Below the pieces are notes generated by a model. The model worked only from the letters and a program-made list of their open reading frames with translations, was not told where the DNA came from and ran no database searches. The position numbers and the translations under genes were made by a program. Shown here piece by piece: positions 26,786 through 35,747 of a stretch of DNA of 64,000 bases; position 1 is the stretch's first letter; every line of letters begins with the position of its first letter. Origin of the DNA: Clostridiales bacterium (GTDB taxonomy: Bacteria > Bacillota > Clostridia > Caldicoprobacterales > DTU083); the NCBI GenBank assembly GCA_012842605.1, contig DUSN01000070.1, forward strand, positions 1-64,000, given 5' to 3'.

Positions 26786-26814
26786 TTGACACAAACCGGC
26801 AATTTACATATTAT
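26786..26814 (+). promoter_or_regulatory. Candidate antisense promoter reading into argB
   Basis: TTGACA (26786-26791), exactly 17 bases and TATTAT (26809-26814). No plus-strand gene follows before the divergent ABC gene 1.2 kb away, so any transcript would be antisense to argB. It may be chance in AT-rich sequence. Confidence 0.35.
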
Positions 26815-26831
26815 AAGGCTGAAGATGAAAC

Positions 26832-27695
26832 TTATGCAGTTACCATAGTCCCGATTCCTACATCGGTAAAGATCTCCAGCAGTATGGGATGTGGGATGGT
26901 CCCGTTAAGAATATGAGTGCGTTTAACACCCATTTCAATTCCCTTGATGCATCCCTGCACTTTGGGTATCATACCGCCGCTTATAACGCCTTCTTTTATA
27001 AGTTCATTGATTTCGGAAACAGTTATGGCTGAGATAAGTGAGCCGGGATTCTTCGGGTCCCTGTAGATTCCGTCTATATCAGTGAGAAAGATAAGCTTTT
27101 CCGCCTTCATTGCCGCTGCTATTTCACTGGCAGCCGTATCGGCGTTGATATTGTAGGCAGTACCGTCCGGCCCGATGCCTATGGGTGCTACAACCGGAAT
27201 ATATTCATCAGCGGCAAGTATCTCAAGCACTTTGCAGTTTACCTTGGTAATTTTGCCAACAAAACCAAGATCCACACCATCTACCGGTTCCATTTTCTCA
27301 ACCTGCAGAAGAGCACCGTCCATTCCGCACAGTCCAATTGCTTTGCCGCCAATGGCATTCAGCCGTGCTACTATGTCCTTGTTTATCTTGCCGGATAACA
27401 CCATCCGCACTACATCAATAGCTGATTCATCGGTTATGCGAAGTCCTTTGTGGAAACGGCTTTCTATCTGCATTAAGCTTAGTGTTTTATTGATTTCAGG
27501 TCCGCCGCCATGTACAACTACAGGATTTACTCCTACATATTTTAAAAGAGTAATATCCTGCATTATGGTCTGGATCTGCTCCTCGTCAATCATTGCATTG
27601 CCGCCGTATTTAATGACTACGGTTTTCCCGCTCAGTCTCTGTATGTATGGCAGTGCCTCAATAAGTATATTTGCTTTATAAATAGGATTTTCCAT
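26832..27695 (-). CDS. argB: Acetylglutamate kinase
   Basis: A 287-residue amino acid kinase that phosphorylates N-acetylglutamate, the second step of arginine synthesis. [10 protein letters not shown] near residue 26, the V-V-V-H-G-G-G-P substrate loop, and the C-terminal G-M-I-P-K motif are present. ATG 27695 follows GGGGTGA. The extended N-terminal helix suggests an arginine-inhibited type, but this needs structure comparison. It has its own ARG-box-like promoter and is separated from argD by the SpoVB-like gene. Confidence 0.95.
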   Translation of the reverse strand: MENPIYKANILIEALPYIQRLSGKTVVIKYGGNAMIDEEQIQTIMQDITLLKYVGVNPVVVHGGGPEINKTLSLMQIESRFHKGLRITDESAIDVVRMVLSGKINKDIVARLNAIGGKAIGLCGMDGALLQVEKMEPVDGVDLGFVGKITKVNCKVLEILAADEYIPVVAPIGIGPDGTAYNINADTAASEIAAAMKAEKLIFLTDIDGIYRDPKNPGSLISAITVSEINELIKEGVISGGMIPKVQGCIKGIEMGVKRTHILNGTIPHPILLEIFTDVGIGTMVTA

Positions 27696-27728
27696 TATGT
27701 CACCCCGTTTGCTTACTAATGTTAAATA

Positions 27729-27757
27729 ATTATACAATATATTTCATAAATATACAA
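27729..27757 (-). promoter_or_regulatory. argB promoter with weak ARG-box-like site
   Basis: Minus-strand TTGTAT (27757-27752), 17 bases and TATAAT (27734-27729). An ATTGTATATTTATGAAATA stretch across the -35 matches about 12 of 18 ARG-box positions. The geometry is the same as at argD, which supports shared control by an ArgR/AhrC protein, not itself encoded in the window. Confidence 0.5.
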
Positions 27758-27764
27758 TAATATT

Positions 27765-28016
27765 TTGAAAAACAAGGACATAGTAATATAATAGTGGTAT
27801 ATAATGAGACAAAATATTAACTTAAATTTCCAGTAATGTATATTTAGTGTATATTTTATATGCAAAGCTTTCAAAAACTTGCCGAGGAATTTTGTTAATA
27901 ATATCTATAGCCAGAATCTGCTTGTACAGATATAATTAGAATTGTATTAGAGATTAACCCAAATACACTTTCATTTTGCATCGGCAGGTGCGAAAATTTT
28001 TATTGGAGGGGTTTTA
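27765..28016 (+). promoter_or_regulatory. Promoter and leader of the sugar ABC ATPase gene
   Basis: TTGAAA (27765-27770), 16 bases and TATAAT (27787-27792) give a plausible promoter with a leader of about 220 bases. The leader holds a long-range pairing TTGCCGA (27879-27885) with TCGGCAG (27981-27987) enclosing an ATCTG/CAGAT hairpin near 27915-27931. The downstream arm is about 15 bases before the GGAGGGG site, so it could affect translation. No known riboswitch was recognised. Confidence 0.4.
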
Positions 28017-29132
28017 ATGGCAAGTGTTACGCTTAAAAACATTTATAAGGTTTATGAAGGCGGTGTCACAGCTGTCAGTGATTTCAACCTGGATATCCAA
28101 GATAAAGAGTTTATAGTATTGGTTGGACCTTCCGGATGCGGAAAATCAACCACATTGAGAATGGTTGCCGGTTTGGAAGAAATCACCGAAGGTGAACTTT
28201 ACATTGGTGATAAATTAATGAACGACGTTGCTCCCAAGGACAGAGACATAGCAATGGTTTTCCAGAACTACGCTCTGTATCCTCATATGACCGTATATGA
28301 CAACATGGCATTCGGTTTGAAATTGAGAAAGACTCCGAAAGCAGAGATTGACCGCCGTGTAAAGGAAGCAGCTAAAATCCTGGACATTGAGCACCTGCTC
28401 AACAGAAAGCCAAAAGCTCTGTCCGGTGGACAGAGGCAGAGGGTTGCTCTGGGCCGCGCTATAGTTCGTGAACCCAAGGTATTCTTGATGGACGAACCCT
28501 TGTCTAACCTTGATGCAAAATTGAGAGTTCAGATGAGAACCGAGATTACCAAGCTTCACAATAGATTACAGACCACATTCATCTACGTTACACACGACCA
28601 GACCGAAGCTATGACAATGGGTACCCGTATTGTTGTTATGAAGGACGGCTTCATCCAGCAGGTAGACTCACCGCAGAATCTGTACGACTATCCCTGCAAC
28701 CTGTTCGTAGCCGGATTTATCGGAAGCCCGCAGATGAACTTCATTCCTGTAACCCTTGTTAAGGAAGAAAATGATGTATATGCACTCTTTGAGGGCAACA
28801 AAGTTAAGATTCCGGAAGGCAAGGTAAAGAAGTTCAAGGATCTTTCCTACATTGGCAAGGAAGTTATCATGGGCGTACGGCCTGAAGACCTCCATGACGA
28901 AGAGATCTTCCTGCAGAGCGCAGTTGACAGCACAATCAAAGCTTATGTAGAAGTTGTCGAGCTGATGGGTTCAGAAACATATCTCTACCTGAATGTTGGC
29001 AGCGTTAACCTGACAGCCAGAGTTGATCCCAGATCAACAGCCAGAGCCGGAGATACCATCAGGATTGCTTTGGATCCTAACAGGCTCCACTTCTTCGATA
29101 AGGAAACTGAGGAAGCTATACTGGTTAAATAA
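28017..29132 (+). CDS. ugpC: Sugar ABC transporter ATPase (UgpC/MsmX type)
   Basis: A 371-residue ATPase with Walker A G-P-S-G-C-G-K-S-T, signature L-S-G-G-Q-R-Q-R, Walker B V-F-L-M-D-E-P-L-S-N-L-D and a C-terminal TOBE/MalK-like regulatory domain. No permease or binding protein lies nearby, which is typical of the shared MsmX/UgpC ATPase that serves several sugar importers in Bacillota. It could energise uptake of glycans for the intracellular hydrolases at 9.8-18 kb, but that is inference. Codon use looks more biased than neighbours, consistent with high expression. Confidence 0.93.
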   Translation: MASVTLKNIYKVYEGGVTAVSDFNLDIQDKEFIVLVGPSGCGKSTTLRMVAGLEEITEGELYIGDKLMNDVAPKDRDIAMVFQNYALYPHMTVYDNMAFGLKLRKTPKAEIDRRVKEAAKILDIEHLLNRKPKALSGGQRQRVALGRAIVREPKVFLMDEPLSNLDAKLRVQMRTEITKLHNRLQTTFIYVTHDQTEAMTMGTRIVVMKDGFIQQVDSPQNLYDYPCNLFVAGFIGSPQMNFIPVTLVKEENDVYALFEGNKVKIPEGKVKKFKDLSYIGKEVIMGVRPEDLHDEEIFLQSAVDSTIKAYVEVVELMGSETYLYLNVGSVNLTARVDPRSTARAGDTIRIALDPNRLHFFDKETEEAILVK

Positions 29133-29176
29133 AAATTTTGAATAATTTATAATAAAAGAAGGATTTCTGTCAAAAG

Positions 29177-29220
29177 AGCAGAAATATAAGTCCTTAAGGA
29201 TTATATTTCTGCTTTTTGTT
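29177..29220 (+). terminator. Terminator after the UgpC-type ATPase
   Basis: AGCAGAAATATAA pairs with TTATATTTCTGCT around a short loop, followed by TTTTTGTT. Confidence 0.8.
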
Positions 29221-29329
29221 ATGTTTTTATTAAATAAAAAGTTAAATTAAAGAAGAAGATAATGATGGATAATATTTCTTCTGTTAAAGTATTAATATAT
29301 TTTGTATACTAAAAGAGTGGGTGAAGATT

Positions 29330-30412
29330 ATGTTAAGTGAAAAAAGAATGCAGAAAATTTTGGACAAGCTAATAAAAAGTATTCAGGTTGAAACAGATAT
29401 TCTTGATGCCAACGGAGTAGTTGTTGCCAGCAGTGACAAATCCAGGATCGGTGAAACCTCAAATCTCGTTAAGAATTTCGTGGGCGAAGATGACAAAGCC
29501 ATATTTATCGATAATAATCATACATATATGAAATTTACAGTCGATAAGACGCTGGTTTATTTTCTGGCCATGGAAGGAACAAATCGTGTAACTCGCAACT
29601 ACTGCCTGCTGACTGTGTCCCTTATTGAAGCACATTTAAAGAACATGGTTCAAAAGCTTGATAAGGAAGAAGTAATGCGCCGTATTCTTCTGAATCAGCT
29701 GGGTGAATTGGAACTGCCCGAGCTTGTCCAGGATTATAAATTGGATCTTGGATTGCCGCGCTGTGTTTATATTATCAAAACCAACGGCATGGAGTCAGAC
29801 AGTGTTTATAATTTGCTTGTGAAGGCTTTCCCCAGGAGTCAGGGAGACATACTGGTTCAAGTAGACAGCATGACGGTGTGCCTTGTCAAGGCTGTAACCA
29901 AAGAGATGGAGGATGATGAGCTGCTGCAGCTGGCAGCAGCCATAGATGAAACCATTTTGAATGAGACCTCTGTCAGGTCATATATAGGCATAGGCAGTGT
30001 CAAAGAGCATCTCTTCCAGCTCCAGGAATCATATAATGAAGCTTCCAAGGCTATAGAGGTAGGAAGAATATATAATACCAGCAATCGTATTTATATGTAC
30101 AATGCATTGCTGCTGGAGAGGTTCCTGTTTGAGGTGCCGCTGCATCTTTGCGAGCGGTTCAGCAAAGGCCTTTTTGTCAAGGAATACAAAAAGATATTAA
30201 CGGAAGAAATGGTTACAACTATTGATAAATTCTTTGAAAACAGCCTGAACCTGAGTGAAACTGCAAGACAATTGTTCATCCATCGCAATACTCTTGTGTA
30301 CCGGCTGGATAAGATCCAAAAGGTAATGGGGTTGGATCTTCGCAATTTCCATGATGCCGTTACATTTAAAATAATGATGATGTTAAAGGACAGGTATACT
30401 TGGGAGGTTTAG
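29330..30412 (+). CDS. CdaR-family transcriptional regulator
   Basis: A 360-residue regulator with an N-terminal sugar-diacid-recognition-like sensor (residues about 1-120), a middle GGDEF-like region without the GGDEF motif, and a C-terminal PucR-type HTH (L-N-L-S-E-T-A-R-Q-L-F-I-H-R-N-T-L-V-Y-R). ATG 29330 is preferred over GTG 29321, which abuts the ribosome site. It lies between the sugar ATPase and ftsEX. CdaR proteins respond to glycerate-like compounds in E. coli; the ligand here is unknown. A UgpC-linked role is possible. Confidence 0.88.
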   Translation: MLSEKRMQKILDKLIKSIQVETDILDANGVVVASSDKSRIGETSNLVKNFVGEDDKAIFIDNNHTYMKFTVDKTLVYFLAMEGTNRVTRNYCLLTVSLIEAHLKNMVQKLDKEEVMRRILLNQLGELELPELVQDYKLDLGLPRCVYIIKTNGMESDSVYNLLVKAFPRSQGDILVQVDSMTVCLVKAVTKEMEDDELLQLAAAIDETILNETSVRSYIGIGSVKEHLFQLQESYNEASKAIEVGRIYNTSNRIYMYNALLLERFLFEVPLHLCERFSKGLFVKEYKKILTEEMVTTIDKFFENSLNLSETARQLFIHRNTLVYRLDKIQKVMGLDLRNFHDAVTFKIMMMLKDRYTWEV

Positions 30413-30414
30413 CA

Positions 30415-31101
30415 TTGATCCAATTTATAAATGTATCGAAGGTATATGATAACGGCCTTCAAGCATTGAATAATGTAAATATATCAGTTGAGAGCGGAGA
30501 ATTTGTTTTTATTGTGGGAGCCAGCGGAGCCGGCAAGTCCACTTTAGTAAAGCTGCTCCTGAAGGAAATCGAACCAACTGAAGGTAAAATAATAGTGAAC
30601 GATGTAGATTTGTCCAGAATGAAACGCAAGGAAATTCCCTTCTACAGAAGAGGGATAGGTGTAGTCTTTCAGGATTTTCGTCTGCTTCCTACAAAAACTG
30701 TTTATGAAAATGTAGCCTTTGCCATGGAGATAGTAGAAGCCTCTAGAAAAGAAATCAGACGCCAGGTACCAGCCGTGCTTGGCATGGTGGGCCTGGCATC
30801 AAAAGCCAATGCCTATCCCAGCCAGCTGTCAGGCGGAGAACAGCAGCGGACTGCTTTGGCAAGAGCTCTGGTAAATAACCCGTCTATTCTGATAGCGGAC
30901 GAGCCTACCGGAAATCTTGACGCGGCAACAGCTGCTGAAATAATGAAAATAATAAATATGATAAATCACAGGGGGACCACCGTTATTATGGCCACCCATG
31001 CCAGGGACATCGTAAACTCTATGAAAAAGAGAGTTATTACCTTCCGGAAGGGCATAGTGGTTTCGGATAAGGAGAAGGGGGAATACTTCTGTGAAGATTA
31101 G
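30415..31101 (+). CDS. ftsE: Cell division ATP-binding protein FtsE
   Basis: A 228-residue ATPase with Walker A G-A-S-G-A-G-K-S-T, signature L-S-G-G-E-Q-Q-R and Walker B I-L-I-A-D-E-P-T-G-N-L-D. With FtsX it controls peptidoglycan hydrolases at the membrane; in Bacillus it activates CwlO. Start is TTG 30415 with GGGAGG eight bases upstream. It overlaps the start of ftsX by 11 bases, so the two are translationally coupled. Confidence 0.96.
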   Translation: MIQFINVSKVYDNGLQALNNVNISVESGEFVFIVGASGAGKSTLVKLLLKEIEPTEGKIIVNDVDLSRMKRKEIPFYRRGIGVVFQDFRLLPTKTVYENVAFAMEIVEASRKEIRRQVPAVLGMVGLASKANAYPSQLSGGEQQRTALARALVNNPSILIADEPTGNLDAATAAEIMKIINMINHRGTTVIMATHARDIVNSMKKRVITFRKGIVVSDKEKGEYFCED

Positions 31102-31999
31102 AACTTGGAAAAGGATGGCCGGCCAGGGTTTCAGGAGTTTGTTTCGCAATCGTGTAATGTCCCTGGCATCTATTAGTGCCATAGCGGCTGCCCTGTTTGT
31201 TCTGGGGCTTGTTATGGCGGTGGTAATGAATTTCAATAATATAATTGCAGGTTTGGAATCCAAAGTGGAAATTACCATCTTTTTGAAAACTGATACTCAT
31301 TCCAGTGATATAAAGAGGATGGAACAACAGATACAAAGCTGGGAAGGTATCAGTGAGTGGGAATATATATCAAAAGATGAAGCCCTGGAAACCTGGAGAG
31401 AAGAATGGGGCGACATGGCATACCTTTTGGACGGTTACAACAGTGAAAACAATCCCCTGCCTGATTCTTTTCATATAAAAGTGCAAAAACCCGAATTTGT
31501 AGAGAGTGTAGTGGAAAAAGCCAGCAAGTTTGCTGCAGTGGAAAAGGTGCAGTACAGCAAGGATGTAGTTGATTCCATAGCCAGCATCGCTTCTACTACA
31601 CGCTTTTTTGGCATGATTATAGTGGTTGTGCTGATCATAATGGCTATGATTATTATTCACAATACCATCCGCATTTCAGTATACTCCAGGCGCCGCGAGG
31701 TAAATATAATGAAATATATCGGTGCTACTGACTGGTACATTCGCTGGCCTTTTCTCATAGAAGGCATGGCGCTGGGCTTGATAGGTGCTGCCATATCGGG
31801 AGGACTTACGGCAGGAGTATATTCACTTCTGCTTAAGCGTATCAGCAGTTCACCCATGCAGGGCAACCTGCTTTCTCAGTTTCAGCTGCTGCCCCTGGAC
31901 AGCATTTTGTATCCGATAGTCGGGTTGTTTATAATGGTAGGAAGCGCTGTAGGTATAGCTGCCAGCCTCTTGTCTATCAGTAAACACTTAAAGGTATGA
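31091..31999 (+). CDS. ftsX: Cell division protein FtsX
   Basis: A 302-residue membrane protein with one N-terminal helix (about 20-45), an extracellular domain (about 50-165), and three further helices near the C-terminus, the standard FtsX layout. It passes the FtsE ATPase signal to wall hydrolases. Translation starts at GTG 31091 within ftsE. A terminator follows at 32014-32050. Confidence 0.95.
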   Translation: MKIRTWKRMAGQGFRSLFRNRVMSLASISAIAAALFVLGLVMAVVMNFNNIIAGLESKVEITIFLKTDTHSSDIKRMEQQIQSWEGISEWEYISKDEALETWREEWGDMAYLLDGYNSENNPLPDSFHIKVQKPEFVESVVEKASKFAAVEKVQYSKDVVDSIASIASTTRFFGMIIVVVLIIMAMIIIHNTIRISVYSRRREVNIMKYIGATDWYIRWPFLIEGMALGLIGAAISGGLTAGVYSLLLKRISSSPMQGNLLSQFQLLPLDSILYPIVGLFIMVGSAVGIAASLLSISKHLKV

Positions 32000-32013
32000 A
32001 TGAATATAAGTTA

Positions 32014-32050
32014 ACAGAGTTCAGAGGAATTCTGAACTCTGTTTGTTTAT
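32014..32050 (+). terminator. Terminator after ftsX
   Basis: CAGAGTTCAGA pairs with TCTGAACTCTG around GGAAT, followed by TTTGTTTAT. Confidence 0.8.
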
Positions 32051-32165
32051 AGAAATAATATAGTATAAAAGGATTGATACCTTAAGTTTTTGTCTATAAT
32101 TATACCGGGTAGAGTTATAAATTGTGTATCCATGTGAATACTGTGTACCATTAAGGAAACTTTTT

Positions 32166-32194
32166 TTGTATTATCAACAGGCAGATGGTATAAT
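32166..32194 (+). promoter_or_regulatory. Sigma-A promoter of the S41 protease/MinJ-like unit
   Basis: TTGTAT (32166-32171), exactly 17 bases, and TATAAT (32189-32194), 38 bases before the chosen protease start. Confidence 0.7.
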
Positions 32195-32231
32195 AGATAA
32201 CATGGAGAAGCAGGCAGCAGGGAGGATTTTT

Positions 32232-33485
32232 ATGATAAGTAAAAGAGCAGCAGCTTTAGGTGCCATCATTCTTATAATATGTACGGCATTTTTTTCATCC
32301 ATAATTACAATGCGTATAAACGAATATATATTGATCAGCCAGGGAGACGTTATAAAAGCTGAAGAATATACCGAACTTAAGGATTTCTATAAAAAGTTCA
32401 ATCAGATAAAAAACGTAATTCAGGAAGAGTATTTGGAAGAACCGGAGCTCGACACTTTGCTGAACGGTGCTTTAAAGGGCATGGTAGCTTCTTTGAAAGA
32501 TCCGTATACTTATTATCTGACCGCTGAGGAATATAAAGATTTTCTCATTGACGTAGAGGGGACTTATGCAGGTGTAGGTCTATCGGTTTCCGTTACCGTT
32601 GAGGATAATATGATAACAGTGGTTAGTGCATTTAAAGGCAGTCCTGCTGCCGAAGCAGGCATAACCGCCGGGGACAAGATTATCCGCGTTGAAGGAGAAG
32701 AAGTGGATGGTTCCATGCTGGATGCAGCAGTCAATAAAATGCGGGGCGAGCCTGATACCCAGGTGAAGGTTTCCATACTTCGTGATGGTGAAATATTAGA
32801 TTTTGTCCTTACAAGAGCTATAATTAACATTCCTGATATGGAATACAAAATGCTGGATAATGAAGTTGGCTATATCTGGCTTTACCGTTTTGATCAGAGA
32901 TCCTCGGTTAATTTTTTGGATGCATTGAATGACCTTCATTCCCAGGGAATGAAAGGCCTGGTACTGGATTTGCGCAACAATCCAGGCGGCTTGCTGAGTG
33001 AATGTGTTGCTATAGCGGATATGCTGCTGCCTAAGGGACTTGTTTTGTACAGCCAGGACAGGCATGGCAATCGCGAGGAATATCTCAGCAATGAAGAGCA
33101 TATAGACATTCCCCTGGCAGTGCTGGTAAATGAATATAGTGCCAGTGCATCCGAAGTATTGTCGGGTGCCATACAGGATCATGGGGTAGGCGTTATAATA
33201 GGCAAAACCACCTTTGGCAAGGGACTTGTTCAGACTATCCGGGGCCCCTTCAAGGAAGGCGATGTCATTAAGCTGACCACTGCCCAGTACTTTACACCGA
33301 ATGGCAGGAACATCGACAAGAAGGGCGTGGTACCGGATATAGAGGTAGACGAGTTGGAGGAAGCAGCTGACTTTATTATCAACAACCCAGGTGAAGAACT
33401 CCCCTTGGAGCTGGATGCGCCCCTTTCAAGAGGATTGGAAGAGGTAAAAAAGCTTCTAAGCGAATTGAGCGAAGAAGGAGAGTAA
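32232..33485 (+). CDS. S41 carboxy-terminal processing protease (CtpB-like)
   Basis: A 418-residue protease: N-terminal membrane anchor (about 8-28), a PDZ domain (about 95-175) with the G-V-G-L-S-V binding loop, and an S41 catalytic domain with S-A-S-A-S-E (303-308) and the lysine in G-K-T-T-F-G-K-G. It cleaves exported or membrane proteins at their C-termini. In Bacillus CtpB processes SpoIVFA to activate sigma-K; the window's SpoIVFA/FB pair makes the same role plausible. ATG 32232 has GGGAGG upstream. The next gene starts three bases after the stop. Confidence 0.93.
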   Translation: MISKRAAALGAIILIICTAFFSSIITMRINEYILISQGDVIKAEEYTELKDFYKKFNQIKNVIQEEYLEEPELDTLLNGALKGMVASLKDPYTYYLTAEEYKDFLIDVEGTYAGVGLSVSVTVEDNMITVVSAFKGSPAAEAGITAGDKIIRVEGEEVDGSMLDAAVNKMRGEPDTQVKVSILRDGEILDFVLTRAIINIPDMEYKMLDNEVGYIWLYRFDQRSSVNFLDALNDLHSQGMKGLVLDLRNNPGGLLSECVAIADMLLPKGLVLYSQDRHGNREEYLSNEEHIDIPLAVLVNEYSASASEVLSGAIQDHGVGVIIGKTTFGKGLVQTIRGPFKEGDVIKLTTAQYFTPNGRNIDKKGVVPDIEVDELEEAADFIINNPGEELPLELDAPLSRGLEEVKKLLSELSEEGE

Positions 33486-33488
33486 AAA

Positions 33489-34715
33489 ATGGCTGGTTTT
33501 ATAAAGCTTCTGTTTACAGCTTTTGCCCAATCCATAACGAGTTTTCTGTATATTTTAATTACTGCTATTGTATATATGCATATAAAAAATGAGGCCCGAC
33601 TGGAAGAAACCTGGTTGGGCTTTCTTCGCGAAACCGTAAAAAACCGGTTGATGAATGCTATGCTGTACGGGATGATAGCAGGTCTGGCTGCCAGCACATT
33701 GATTGTTGCCACCGGCATTCCAATTGACCTGAATACGGCTATAATCCTATGGCCTTTTGCCCTGATGCTTACCTTGATCAATAAACGCTTTATATGTTTT
33801 TCCTATGCCGGAGGCATTATATCCCTTATCAGTCTGGTATCAGGCTGGCCAAAAATTGATGTGCCTGCTGTCATTGCCTTTATAGGGATTTTGCATTTGA
33901 CTGAAAGCATCCTCATATTGCTGGATGGACACCGGGATGCTTTGCCAGTGGTAATGGAGCACAAAAGATTCAAGCCTATCGGAGCTTTTGTTATGAACAG
34001 GTTATGGCCGGTACCTTTAATTATACTGACCATCCCCACTCAAGTTCTGCCTGCATCCGGAGGGGGAGTTGCCATGCCTGACTGGTGGCCGGTTTTCAGC
34101 ATGCAGAACGAAGGCGGGTTCATGCTGTTCCCCCTGGCTCTGGCAATAGAGTACGGGGGCTTGGCAGTAACTGCCGTGCCCAGGGAGAGAACAAGGCTGA
34201 TAGGCTTAAGTCTGGGAATATACAGCCTGTTCATATTTGCTCTGGCTTATCTTTCAATCAGGTTTTCCTGGCTTCAGTACGCTGCCGCAGTTCTTATGCC
34301 GTCATTGCATGAGTTAATAATGTACTTCAGCAAAAAAAGCCAGATGGAAGGCAAACCCATACTGGGTGCACCCTGGAGGGGACTCAGAATACTGGATGTT
34401 CTCCCTGATACTATAGGCAGCATGATGGGATTGAAGCCAGGAGATGTGCTGCTGAATATAAACGGGAAAGCGGTCAACAGTGAGGAAATGCTGGTTGAAG
34501 CCCTGAACAATGCTCCTCTTTATTTATGGATGGATATCAGCAGGAGGGGCAATGCCATGACTGTTGAGTACAGAAATTACAACAGGAATAAAGATAAGCT
34601 GGGTGTAATTTTTGTACCCAGAAAGGCAAGTCATTTTTATATACCTGATGAACGTCATGGCTTGGCGTTTTTAATGATGAAGCGCCTTACTCAAAGAAAG
34701 CATTTAAAAATGTAA
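33489..34715 (+). CDS. MinJ-like PDZ-domain membrane protein
   Basis: A 408-residue protein with eight or so membrane helices in the first 280 residues and a C-terminal PDZ domain (about 290-375; G-L-K-P-G-D-V-L-L-N-I-N-G within it). That architecture and its place after ftsEX and ctpB resemble Bacillus MinJ, which links MinCD to DivIVA at the poles and septa. Length and topology agree, but sequence identity cannot be measured here. Most of the non-PDZ sequence is divergent, so MinJ orthology is an inference. Confidence 0.7.
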   Translation: MAGFIKLLFTAFAQSITSFLYILITAIVYMHIKNEARLEETWLGFLRETVKNRLMNAMLYGMIAGLAASTLIVATGIPIDLNTAIILWPFALMLTLINKRFICFSYAGGIISLISLVSGWPKIDVPAVIAFIGILHLTESILILLDGHRDALPVVMEHKRFKPIGAFVMNRLWPVPLIILTIPTQVLPASGGGVAMPDWWPVFSMQNEGGFMLFPLALAIEYGGLAVTAVPRERTRLIGLSLGIYSLFIFALAYLSIRFSWLQYAAAVLMPSLHELIMYFSKKSQMEGKPILGAPWRGLRILDVLPDTIGSMMGLKPGDVLLNINGKAVNSEEMLVEALNNAPLYLWMDISRRGNAMTVEYRNYNRNKDKLGVIFVPRKASHFYIPDERHGLAFLMMKRLTQRKHLKM

Positions 34716-34738
34716 GCCGGAATCATTGCTTCCGGCTG
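34714..34738. terminator. Shared convergent hairpin between MinJ-like and LysM genes
   Basis: AGCCGGAA pairs with TTCCGGCT. On the minus strand TTACATTTTT follows, giving a terminator for the LysM gene whose stop codon lies inside the hairpin. On the plus strand the T-run is poor. Confidence 0.55.
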
Positions 34739-35523
34739 CCAATTTGAACCATAAGATGAAGTTTTATATGATTGATTTGTTTTGCACTGTTCCATCCCAG
34801 TATATGGTAAAGTCCATTTTCAATATCTTCCGGCAGAGTAAACTGGGAATGGTAACGTATCGTTTGGCTGGGAGTTATGGATACACTGCCCAGTACCTGT
34901 GTAAAGGATTTATCATCTGACCAGCGCCACAGGGACCGGCCTGAAGGATAGGCTATCTTGAAATCATAGCGCTGGCTTGTATTGTAATTCAGTGTAATTG
35001 TCTGGCTGGACAGATTTATTTTCGTCAAAACCATGTTAATTGTATCGCCCTGCCGGTATGCAGGCTTATCTGCAGATAATATCATGAGCAGTCCCGACAT
35101 CACCATTTCGGAATGGTATGGCGGAGAATTCTGAGTGACTCGGGCATTATCCAGCAGGTGCCTCCATGTATTGACATCAACATGGCCTGTAGGCGGCAGA
35201 TTCCGGCTTAACTGAAATTGCACCACACTGCCTTCTGTTGTGGATGTGAATATGCCGTCCAGTTTCCCCTTGTAAAATCCAAGCTTTTCCAGCTGGCTTT
35301 GCAGCAGCAGAACAAAGGGACCGCTGCTTCCTTTGCGGATATCCGGGAAACGGCTTGTATCTCCCGCACCGGAAAAAGGGAGGGGAATTTTCAGTATCTG
35401 TCCGGGATACACCATGTTGGGGTCGGTTATATGGTTTACTTGCATCAGGGCAGCAACAGTGGTCTTGAACCTTAATCCAATGGTATATAAACTGTCACCT
35501 GGCTGGACTATGTACTGAATCAT
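34723..35523 (-). CDS. LysM/peptidoglycan-binding/BsuPI-domain protein
   Basis: A 266-residue protein. Residues 2-48 are a LysM domain (Y-I-V-Q-P-G-D-S-L-Y-T-I-G); 64-130 a peptidoglycan-binding helical domain; 145-260 resemble the BsuPI proteinase-inhibitor domain. No signal peptide is seen, which is common for spore-coat or mother-cell LysM proteins of Clostridia. It may bind spore wall or cortex. The BsuPI part could inhibit an intracellular protease, as in Bacillus, but its role here is not known. Confidence 0.88.
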   Translation of the reverse strand: MIQYIVQPGDSLYTIGLRFKTTVAALMQVNHITDPNMVYPGQILKIPLPFSGAGDTSRFPDIRKGSSGPFVLLLQSQLEKLGFYKGKLDGIFTSTTEGSVVQFQLSRNLPPTGHVDVNTWRHLLDNARVTQNSPPYHSEMVMSGLLMILSADKPAYRQGDTINMVLTKINLSSQTITLNYNTSQRYDFKIAYPSGRSLWRWSDDKSFTQVLGSVSITPSQTIRYHSQFTLPEDIENGLYHILGWNSAKQINHIKLHLMVQIGSRKQ

Positions 35524-35683
35524 GGGCCATTCCTCCTTTGGTTATCGCGCATGCCGGGCTTTCATATTTATGTATATTATATAATTGCAAAACTATGCAT
35601 ACAAAACCGGGAACGCTTGAAGCCATGTCAACCTGAAGATTTTTGCTGTTATGCGTTCCTTTTCCTTTTTAACCAAAATATAA

Positions 35684-35721
35684 GAACGGGTGTTCTATTT
35701 TCTTGACAAGTATGTTATAAT
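35684..35721 (+). promoter_or_regulatory. uvrBA promoter with LexA (SOS) box
   Basis: GAACGGGTGTTC (35684-35695) is a perfect GAAC-N4-GTTC LexA/DinR box. It overlaps the likely -35 TTCTAT (35693-35698), which is 17 bases before TATAAT (35716-35721). LexA binding would block RNA polymerase until DNA damage, so uvrBA should be SOS-induced. Confidence 0.8.
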
Positions 35722-35747
35722 TATTCTTCGTAAGGAGGGGAGTTCCT

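Noticed and set aside
27861-27875. cre-like TGCAAAGCTTTCA upstream of the sugar ATPase
   Set aside because: One base shorter than the cre consensus and lacks the central CG; not counted as a CcpA site.
35703-35721. TTGACA at 35703 as -35 of uvrB
   Set aside because: Only seven bases separate it from TATAAT; the TTCTAT at 35693 has the correct 17-base spacing.
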